A program made the position numbers and the translations under genes. Below, piece by piece: positions 58,393 through 64,000 of a DNA stretch of 64,000 nucleotides (its first letter is position 1; the number at the start of each line of letters is the position of its first letter). The stretch spans positions 6,266,501 through 6,330,500 of the forward strand of contig NZ_JAVDYB010000001.1 of assembly GCF_031458235.1 (NCBI RefSeq), in the 5' to 3' direction. This stretch comes from Catenuloplanes atrovinosus (lineage in GTDB: Bacteria; Actinomycetota; Actinomycetes; Mycobacteriales; Micromonosporaceae). The notes below the pieces were generated by a model. It searched no databases. It saw only the letters and a list, made by a program, of their open reading frames with translations, and was not told the origin of the DNA.

Positions 58393-59010
58393 TCAGTTCC
58401 TGGTCGTTTCGGGCGTTCCGGGACGGCTCGGTCGCCACATCGGCCAGAACGGCGCGCCGTCCGGGAGCAGCAGCGGATCGGCCGCGCGGTACCCGTGCCG
58501 GGCGTAGAGATCGCGGGCGGCGGGATTGCCGGAGACGAGGTAGGCGGGAATGCCCTCCGCGTCCAGCCGCGCGTGGTGCGCCCGCAGCAGCGCGCTGCCC
58601 AGCCCCTCACCGCGCCGGTTCGGCTCCACGGCCATGAACAGCAGGTGGTGGTGCGGCTCGGCCGGGTGGTGGGCGGCGAGCAGCGTGGCCAGCCGGCCGA
58701 ACCGGTCGCGGAACTCCGCGGTGATCGCGTCGACCCGGGCGTCCCACCGGCCGGGCAGCGTGGGCCAGGCGTCGCCGGCGCCGTGCGCCAGCCAGACCGC
58801 GACCGCGTTCCGCTCCGGCGTGCACAGCACCTCGCCGTGGACCAGCGCGGCGTCCACGGCGGTGCGGATCGCCCTGCTCAGGATCGCGTGCCGGCGGTCG
58901 CGCGGCGGGATCAGCCAGACCGCGGGCGCGTGCCCCTCCAGCGCGCGGGTGATCAGATCGGTCGTCCAGGCCGCGTCGGACGCCTCGGCCCTCGTGATCG
59001 TCGGATGCAC
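58393..59010 (-). CDS. GNAT family N-acetyltransferase
   Basis: 205 residues. The acetyl-CoA binding motif is HHHLLFMAVEPNRRGEGLGSALLRAHHARLDAEG (about 121-153, with the R-x-x-G-x-G/A turn RRGEGLG), followed by AYLVSGNPAARDLYARHGYRA, the usual C-terminal strands. The N-terminal part (TRAEASDAAWTTDLITRALEG) is a normal GNAT start. Substrate unknown; these proteins acetylate amines, drugs or peptides. Reads leftwards, 16 bases upstream of the MFS transporter gene start and probably co-transcribed with it. Confidence 0.92.
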   Translation of the reverse strand: MHPTITRAEASDAAWTTDLITRALEGHAPAVWLIPPRDRRHAILSRAIRTAVDAALVHGEVLCTPERNAVAVWLAHGAGDAWPTLPGRWDARVDAITAEFRDRFGRLATLLAAHHPAEPHHHLLFMAVEPNRRGEGLGSALLRAHHARLDAEGIPAYLVSGNPAARDLYARHGYRAADPLLLPDGAPFWPMWRPSRPGTPETTRN

Positions 59011-59166
59011 GCCCGCTCGCCTCCCCGTTGTCGGCAGCTAGCAGATTCGCACCTGTGAACGCGTCCTGCAACTCCCACTATGGAGGAACTTCCAAGCATG
59101 GATCTTCTCCGAAATGTGCGGGAGGCGGTTACCCGCCCATGACCTGCATCGGCGAGACTCTGCGCT

Positions 59167-60024
59167 ATGGGAACCCATCCGACGGTGCGGCGGCGCCGGC
59201 TCGCATCCGAGCTGCGGCGGCTGCGGGAGGCGGCGGACCTGACCATCGAGCAGGCCGCCGCCGAGGCGAAGGTCAGCAAGTCCACGCTGTCCCGGATCGA
59301 GACGGCACAGATCCGGGTCCAGCCGCGCACGGTCGGCACGCTGCTGCGCGTCTACGGCGTGGGCGGCGAGGTGCGCGCCGCGCTGGTGCAACTGGCGCGG
59401 GACGCGCGCGAGCACGGGTGGTGGGTGGACTACTCCGGCTCGATGCCACAGTGGTTCGCCGGGTACGTGGCGTTCGAGGACGAGGCCTCCGGCTTCCAGA
59501 TCGTGGACATCCAGCTGGTGACCGGCCTGTTGCAGACGCCGGACTACGCGCGGGCCGTGATCGCCGCGGAGTTCCCGGAGGACTCGCCGGAGCGCATCGA
59601 CGAGCGGGTGGAGCTGCGGCTGGCGCGGCAGGCGATCCTGCGCCGGGAGACGCCGCCGAAGCTGTGGCTGATCCTGGACGAGTCCGTCACGGAGCGCGTC
59701 ATCGGTGGGCCGGAGGTGATGGCGGCGCAACTTCGGCATCTCGCGGACACCAGCCAGTTACCTAACGTGACGATTCAGGTCCTACCCTTCAACCAGGGGC
59801 CATATGCCGGGATGGGGGTTGGTTTCACCATTATGGAATTCGCCAACCCCGGCGATCCCACCGTCGTCTACCTGGAGAATCTCTCCGGAGCGTTGCTTTT
59901 GGACAGTCCGGAGCACGTCGCCACGCATGCCACCGCATATGACCATATGCGGGCGATTGCGCTCTCCCCCGTGGACAGCGTTAAACTACTAAGCGTGAAG
60001 GCGGACGCGTTCGCTCCCAGGTGA
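59167..60024 (+). CDS. XRE-family regulator with DUF5753 domain
   Basis: 285 residues. Helix-turn-helix at about 8-66 (LASELRRLREAADLTIEQAAAEAKVSKSTLSRIETAQIRVQP). DUF5753 at about 88-270 with EHGWWVDYSGSMPQWFAGYVAFEDEASGFQIVD, LVTGLLQTPDYARAVI, LRLARQAILRRETPPKLWLILDES and VTIQVLPFNQGPYAGMGVGFTIMEF. Its DUF397 partner follows 89 bases downstream, the standard gene order. Sequence is distinct from the twin regulators at 34.6-36.4 kb. Target unknown. Confidence 0.93.
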   Translation: MGTHPTVRRRRLASELRRLREAADLTIEQAAAEAKVSKSTLSRIETAQIRVQPRTVGTLLRVYGVGGEVRAALVQLARDAREHGWWVDYSGSMPQWFAGYVAFEDEASGFQIVDIQLVTGLLQTPDYARAVIAAEFPEDSPERIDERVELRLARQAILRRETPPKLWLILDESVTERVIGGPEVMAAQLRHLADTSQLPNVTIQVLPFNQGPYAGMGVGFTIMEFANPGDPTVVYLENLSGALLLDSPEHVATHATAYDHMRAIALSPVDSVKLLSVKADAFAPR

Positions 60025-60113
60025 AGACTGCCTGGGGACGGGCGACCTCTGTTGATCTCTGTCCGGCTTCACAGCACAACGTCGGCGAGATCAACAGAGT
60101 AGGAGGGCGCACT

Positions 60114-60311
60114 ATGGCTGCGCCGAATCCGTCCGAGGCCACGTGGCGCAAGAGCAGCCGCAGCAACGGCCAGGGACAGTGCGTGGAGTTCGCCCGGCTC
60201 GGCGACCAGGTCGTCGGGGTGCGTGACTCGAAGGACGCGCAGGGGCCGATGCTGACGTTCGCCCCGGCGAGCTGGCGGACCTTCCTCACCAGCGACCTGA
60301 TCCAGCGATAA
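60114..60311 (+). CDS. DUF397 domain protein
   Basis: 65 residues from the ATG at 60114 with AGGAGGG upstream. Family pattern ATWRKSSRSNGQGQCVEFARLGDQVVGVRDSKDAQGPMLTFAPASWRTFLTSDL. It is the small partner of the XRE-DUF5753 protein just upstream. A strong terminator follows. Confidence 0.94.
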   Translation: MAAPNPSEATWRKSSRSNGQGQCVEFARLGDQVVGVRDSKDAQGPMLTFAPASWRTFLTSDLIQR

Positions 60312-60323
60312 CGACTTACGAGA

Positions 60324-60359
60324 GGGCCCGCCGTCCGTGTTCCGGTGGACGGCGGGCCC
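60324..60359. terminator. Bidirectional terminator
   Basis: GGGCCCGCCGTCC (60324-60336) pairs perfectly with GGACGGCGGGCCC (60347-60359). It lies between the convergent DUF397 and xylB genes. Confidence 0.85.
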
Positions 60360-60371
60360 CTTCGTGCGTGC

Positions 60372-61769
60372 TCAGTGGCGGTCGACGGTCAGCTCGCGGG
60401 CCGCGGCGTACTGCTCCCGGATGGCGGGGACGGGCGTGCCGCCGTACTCCTGAGTGTCCTTGACCGTCCACTGCGGAGCGGTGCCGGTGGCCACCCAGGC
60501 GGCCTGGCGCGCGGCGCCGTCCGCCACGTACTCCCCCGGCGGCGGGACCACGACCGGCAGCCCGAAGACCTCCGGCGCGATCCGGCGGACCGCCTCGGAC
60601 CGGGCACCGCCGCCGACCAGGATCACCCGGTTGACCGTGGCACCCTGCGCGCGCAACGCGTCCAGCCCGTCCGCGAGCGCGCAGAGCATGCCCTCCACCG
60701 CGGCGCGGGCCAGGTGCGCGGGCGTGCCGGTGCGCAGCGTCAGGCCGTGCACCGCGCCGGACGCGTGCGGCTTGTTCGGCGTCCGCTCACCCTCCAGGTA
60801 GGGCACCAGCACCAGGCCGTCCGCGCCGGCCGGCGCGTCCAGCGCCAGCTCCGACAGGCGGTCCACGTCCACGCCGAGCATGGCCGCGGCCGTGGTCAGC
60901 ACGCGCGCCGCGTTGAGCGTGCAGACCAGCGGCAGGAACCGGCCGGTCACGTCCGCGAAGCCGGCGACGATGCCGCTCGGGTCGTTCGCCGGCGTGTCCG
61001 CCACCGAGAAGACGGTGCCGGACGTACCGATGGAGACCAGCACGTCACCGGGGCGCGCGCCGGCGCCGAACGCGGCCGCGGCGTTGTCCCCGGCGCCGGG
61101 ACCGAGCAGCGCGCCCGCGGCGGTCGTGCCCGCGCTCTCGGCCGGGCCCAGCACGACCGGGACGATCGGCTGGTGGCGGTCGTGGAAGGCGAGCCGCAAC
61201 AGGTCCGTGCGGTACTCCCCGGTCGCGGCGGCCCAGTAGCCGGTGCCGCTGGCGTCGCTGCGGTCGGTGCGCAGGCCGTCCAGGCCCGGGCTGCCGGCCA
61301 GCCGCCAGGTCAGCCAGTCGTGCGGCAGGCAGACCGCGGCGGTCCGGGCCGCGTTCCCCGGCTCGGCGTCGGCCAGCCAGCGCAGCTTGGTGACCGTGAA
61401 CGAGGCGACCGGCACCAGGCCGACCGCGTCCGCCCAGGCCTGCGGGCCACCCAGCTCCCGGGTCAGGTCCTCGGCCGCGCCCGCGGACCGGGTGTCGTTC
61501 CACAGCAGGGCGGGGCGGACCACCTCGCCCTGCTCGTCCAGCGCGACCATGCCGTGCTGCTGCCCGCCCACGGAGATCGCGGCGACGTCGTCCAGGCCGC
61601 CGGCCTGCTCCGCCGCCTCGGTGAGCGCGCTCCACCACGCGTCCGGGTGCACCTCGGTGCCGTCCGGGTGGGCCGCGCGGCCCTCCCGGACGAGCGCGCC
61701 GGTCTCCGCGTCCCGGATCACGACCTTGCATGACTGGGTCGAGGAGTCGACCCCGGCGACGAGAGGCAT
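60372..61769 (-). CDS. xylB: Xylulokinase
   Basis: 465 residues. FGGY-kinase features: [25 protein letters not shown] (phosphate loop) at the N-terminus, [32 protein letters not shown] (about 64-96), [13 protein letters not shown], and the C-terminal [44 protein letters not shown]. The QQHGMV and LLWNDTRS blocks are typical of XylB among the FGGY enzymes. It phosphorylates D-xylulose to xylulose 5-phosphate using ATP, the second step of xylose use. It starts three bases downstream of the xylA stop, so it is one operon with xylA under the ROK regulator. Confidence 0.95.
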   Translation of the reverse strand: MPLVAGVDSSTQSCKVVIRDAETGALVREGRAAHPDGTEVHPDAWWSALTEAAEQAGGLDDVAAISVGGQQHGMVALDEQGEVVRPALLWNDTRSAGAAEDLTRELGGPQAWADAVGLVPVASFTVTKLRWLADAEPGNAARTAAVCLPHDWLTWRLAGSPGLDGLRTDRSDASGTGYWAAATGEYRTDLLRLAFHDRHQPIVPVVLGPAESAGTTAAGALLGPGAGDNAAAAFGAGARPGDVLVSIGTSGTVFSVADTPANDPSGIVAGFADVTGRFLPLVCTLNAARVLTTAAAMLGVDVDRLSELALDAPAGADGLVLVPYLEGERTPNKPHASGAVHGLTLRTGTPAHLARAAVEGMLCALADGLDALRAQGATVNRVILVGGGARSEAVRRIAPEVFGLPVVVPPPGEYVADGAARQAAWVATGTAPQWTVKDTQEYGGTPVPAIREQYAAARELTVDRH

Positions 61770-61772
61770 GTG

Positions 61773-62960
61773 TTATCGGGCTCCCAGCACGTGCTCGACC
61801 GCGAGCTGGTTGAGGCGGACGAAGCCGAAGCCGCGCTGGGCGGCCGCGTCCACGTCGTACTCGTCGAAGCTGCCCTTGTCCGCGAGCAGGTCGGCGAGCG
61901 TCTCGCCGTCGTTCAGCGTGGACCGGTTCAGCTCCGCGACGCCGCTGGCCGCGATCGCCTCCTGCACCTCCGGGTCCGCCCGGAACGCGGCGGCGCGCTC
62001 CTTGAGCAGCAGGTACGTCCGCATGTTCGCCGCGGCGGAGGCCCAGACGCCGTCGTAGTCCTCGGTGCGGCTCGGCTTGTAGTCGAAGTGACGCGGGCCG
62101 GAGTAGGCCTCGCCACCGCCGGGCGCGCCGTTCTCCAGCAGGTCGACCAGCGCGAACGCGTTGAGCAGGTCGCCGTGGCCGAAGACCAGGTCCTGGTCGT
62201 ACTTGACGCCGCGCTGGCCGTTGAGGTCGATGTGGAACAGCTTGCCGTGCCACAGCGCCTGCGCGATGCCGTGCGCGAAGTTGAGGCCGGCCATCTGCTC
62301 GTGGCCCACCTCGGGGTTGAGGCCGACCAGCTCCGGCTTGTCCAGCTCGTTGATGAACGCGATCGCGTGGCCGACCGTGGGGAGCAGGATGTCGCCGCGG
62401 GGCTCGTTCGGCTTCGGCTCGAGCGCGAAGCGGATGTCGTAGCCCTTCTCGGTCACGTACTGCGTGAGGAGGTTCAGGCCCTCCTTGTAGCGGTCGAGCG
62501 CGGCGCGCACGTCCTTGGCCACGTCGTACTCCGCGCCCTCACGGCCGCCCCACAGCACGTACGTGTTCGCGCCGAGCTCGGCGGCCAGGTCGACGTTGCG
62601 GAGCACCTTGCGCAGCGCGTAACGCCGGACGGAGCGGTCGTTGCTGGTGAAGCCGCCGTCCTTGAACACCGGGTGGGCGAACAGGTTGGTGGTGGCCATC
62701 GGGACCTTGAGGCCGGTCTCGTCCAGCGCCTTCTTGAACCGGCTGATCTGCTCGTCCCGCGCGGCGGTCTCGGCACCGAACGGGATCAGGTCGTCGTCGT
62801 GGAACGTGATGCCGTACGCCCCCAGCTCGGCGAGCTTGTGGACGGCCTCGACGGGGTCGAGCGGGGCCCGGGTGGCGTCGCCGAACGGGTCACGGGCCGT
62901 CCAGCCGATCGTCCAGAGGCCGAACGTGAACCTGTCCGCGGGAGTGGGCTGAGCGGCCAT
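61773..62960 (-). CDS. xylA: Xylose isomerase
   Basis: 395 residues from the ATG at 62960. It closely follows the Streptomyces/Actinoplanes (class I) enzymes: [33 protein letters not shown] with catalytic His54 and Asp57, [34 protein letters not shown] (metal ligand Glu and Lys about 181-183), [10 protein letters not shown] and [26 protein letters not shown] (Asp/His metal ligands). It converts D-xylose to D-xylulose in the cytoplasm. The divergent ROK regulator and the AT-rich interval between the two starts point to xylose-induced expression. Confidence 0.97.
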   Translation of the reverse strand: MAAQPTPADRFTFGLWTIGWTARDPFGDATRAPLDPVEAVHKLAELGAYGITFHDDDLIPFGAETAARDEQISRFKKALDETGLKVPMATTNLFAHPVFKDGGFTSNDRSVRRYALRKVLRNVDLAAELGANTYVLWGGREGAEYDVAKDVRAALDRYKEGLNLLTQYVTEKGYDIRFALEPKPNEPRGDILLPTVGHAIAFINELDKPELVGLNPEVGHEQMAGLNFAHGIAQALWHGKLFHIDLNGQRGVKYDQDLVFGHGDLLNAFALVDLLENGAPGGGEAYSGPRHFDYKPSRTEDYDGVWASAAANMRTYLLLKERAAAFRADPEVQEAIAASGVAELNRSTLNDGETLADLLADKGSFDEYDVDAAAQRGFGFVRLNQLAVEHVLGAR

Positions 62961-62980
62961 GCGATACCTCCACGTAACAT

Positions 62981-63013
62981 CCGCGATTTGTTTATTGGTT
63001 GAATTATTTGAGG
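62981..63013. promoter_or_regulatory. AT-rich xyl control region
   Basis: A strikingly AT-rich stretch (GATTTGTTTATTGGTTGAAT and TTATTTGAGG) in the 75-base gap between the divergent xylA and ROK starts. Repeated TTTATT/TTATTT words resemble XylR-type ROK operators. It probably holds both promoters and the repressor site; the exact site is not defined. Confidence 0.6.
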
Positions 63014-63035
63014 GGCGTGTGGCATTGTCAACCCC

Positions 63036-64000
63036 GTGATTTCCGGGATCTCCGCCGCCGCCGGCGCGCCGGTGCGGCAGGCGAGCCTCCGCCAGCACAA
63101 TCTGCGTCTCGTGCTGGGACAGGTCGCCTCCGGCGCGCCGCTGTCGCGCGCCGATATCGCCGCCGCCACCGGGCTGACCCGCGCCACGGTCTCCACTCTC
63201 GTCGACGATCTGGTCTCCGGCAGGCTGTTGCGCGAGGTCTCGCCCACCCCCCGCGGCGGCGCCGGCCGGCCCGGCGTCGGCCTGGTGCTGAACGACGCGG
63301 ACGGCCCCGCCGGACTCGGCCTGGAGATCAACGTCGACTACCTGGCCGCGTGCGTGCTGGACCTGGCCGGCGCGGTGCGGCACCGGGAGATCCGGCCCGG
63401 CGACCGGCGCGGCGTCGAGCCGTCCGCGGTGCTCGCGGAGGCGGCCGCGCTCGCGTCGCGCGCCGCGCTCGCCGCGGAAGATCAGGGACTGACCATCGCG
63501 GGTACGGCCATGGCCGTGCCCGGCCTGGTCTCGCCGGACGGCACGATCCGCCTCGCGCCGAACCTGGGCTGGCGGGACGTCGACACGTCCGGCTTCACCC
63601 CGGGCCCGCTCACCGGTCCGCTCACCGTGGAGAACGAGGCGAACCTGGCCGCGCTCGGCGAGCTGTTCCACGGCGAGCCCGGGCTGTCCAGCTTCCTCTA
63701 CGTCTCCGGCGAGATCGGCATCGGTGCGGGGATCGTGCTCACGGGCAGCCTGTTCCGCGGCGCGCGCGGCTGGAGCGGCGAGCTCGGCCACGTCGCGGTC
63801 GACCCGGACGGGCCCGCCTGCCGGTGCGGCGCGCACGGCTGCCTGGAGCAGTACGCCGGGCAGGAGGCCCTGCTACCGCCCGGCGTCTCCCTCGCCGACC
63901 TGGTCGCCGCGGCCGACCGCGGCGAGCGGCCGGCGCTGGACCGGCTCACCTCCGCCGCCTCCGCGCTCGGCGTCACCATCGCCGGCGTGATCAACCTGCT
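63036..64000 (+). CDS. xylR: ROK family repressor of xylose genes (3' end outside window)
   Basis: Open from the GTG at 63036 to the right edge, at least 321 residues. The N-terminal winged helix is [54 protein letters not shown] (about 13-66). The ROK domain begins [24 protein letters not shown] and has the sugar-site motif [15 protein letters not shown], the ROK signature [31 protein letters not shown], and the zinc-binding [14 protein letters not shown]. Position and domain make it the xylose-responsive repressor of xylAB. Truncated only by the window edge. Confidence 0.92.
   Translation, partial: MISGISAAAGAPVRQASLRQHNLRLVLGQVASGAPLSRADIAAATGLTRATVSTLVDDLVSGRLLREVSPTPRGGAGRPGVGLVLNDADGPAGLGLEINVDYLAACVLDLAGAVRHREIRPGDRRGVEPSAVLAEAAALASRAALAAEDQGLTIAGTAMAVPGLVSPDGTIRLAPNLGWRDVDTSGFTPGPLTGPLTVENEANLAALGELFHGEPGLSSFLYVSGEIGIGAGIVLTGSLFRGARGWSGELGHVAVDPDGPACRCGAHGCLEQYAGQEALLPPGVSLADLVAAADRGERPALDRLTSAASALGVTIAGVINL

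Overview
The window is very GC-rich chromosomal DNA from an actinobacterium, most likely a member of the Micromonosporaceae (Actinoplanes/Catenuloplanes type; this is an inference). Supporting this are an S-(hydroxymethyl)mycothiol dehydrogenase, several XRE-DUF5753 and DUF397 regulator pairs, a GAF-ANTAR regulator, an actinobacterial-type alpha-glucoside (agl) operon and many GTG starts. Most of the window is ordinary chromosome. The mobile or variable parts are an Rhs/YD-repeat protein at the left edge, a type III restriction-modification locus, one IS110 element and a family of short dispersed palindromic repeats.

Layout, 1-25 kb: a secreted Rhs/YD protein running off the left edge (minus strand); tRNA-Arg(TCT); a DUF1444-like protein converging on an alpha/beta hydrolase; an SSB; cobD-cobQ (cobalamin amide steps) followed by a 33-bp tandem repeat; an orphan protein and a NADAR protein; a divergent HxlR regulator/NmrA-QorB-type reductase pair; a small lipoprotein; a serine hydrolase; a type III mod-res pair whose Res ends right after the helicase; a YqeB-like membrane protein; two DHA2-type MFS exporters, a PmtA-like methyltransferase and a FliA/WhiG-type sigma factor; and a heme/antibiotic monooxygenase-like protein.

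25-44 kb: GAF-ANTAR regulator; a three-gene ABC-2 exporter; mscR plus an MBL-fold hydrolase (formaldehyde detoxification); a class I DAHP synthase preceded by an aromatic leader peptide and terminator (attenuation); small actinobacterial hypothetical proteins; a DUF397/XRE-DUF5753 group with 29-bp tandem repeats; a c-di-AMP (ydaO/yuaA) riboswitch upstream of an NlpC/P60 cell-wall hydrolase; a small protein with a caspase-like His/Cys pair; a group 2 sigma factor; an RpiR regulator; a thymidylate-kinase-like protein and a SigF/SigB-type sigma factor.

44-64 kb: a nucleotidyltransferase / BON-like / metallophosphoesterase run, an MHYT membrane protein, an IS110 element with its non-coding left end, TspO, an HD-domain hydrolase of SpoT/MESH1 type, the agl alpha-glucoside uptake operon (binding protein, two permeases, LacI repressor, GH13 glucosidase) with a LacI-type operator, an MFS transporter, a GNAT acetyltransferase, another XRE-DUF5753/DUF397 pair, and xylose catabolism (xylA-xylB with a divergent ROK repressor cut by the right edge).

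The observations I would check first are the nuclease-less type III Res, the aromatic leader/attenuator before DAHP synthase, the c-di-AMP riboswitch, the dispersed REP-like element including an inverted pair beside IS110, the operator-like motif shared between the 29-bp repeats and a distant 20-bp palindrome, and the caspase-like small protein.
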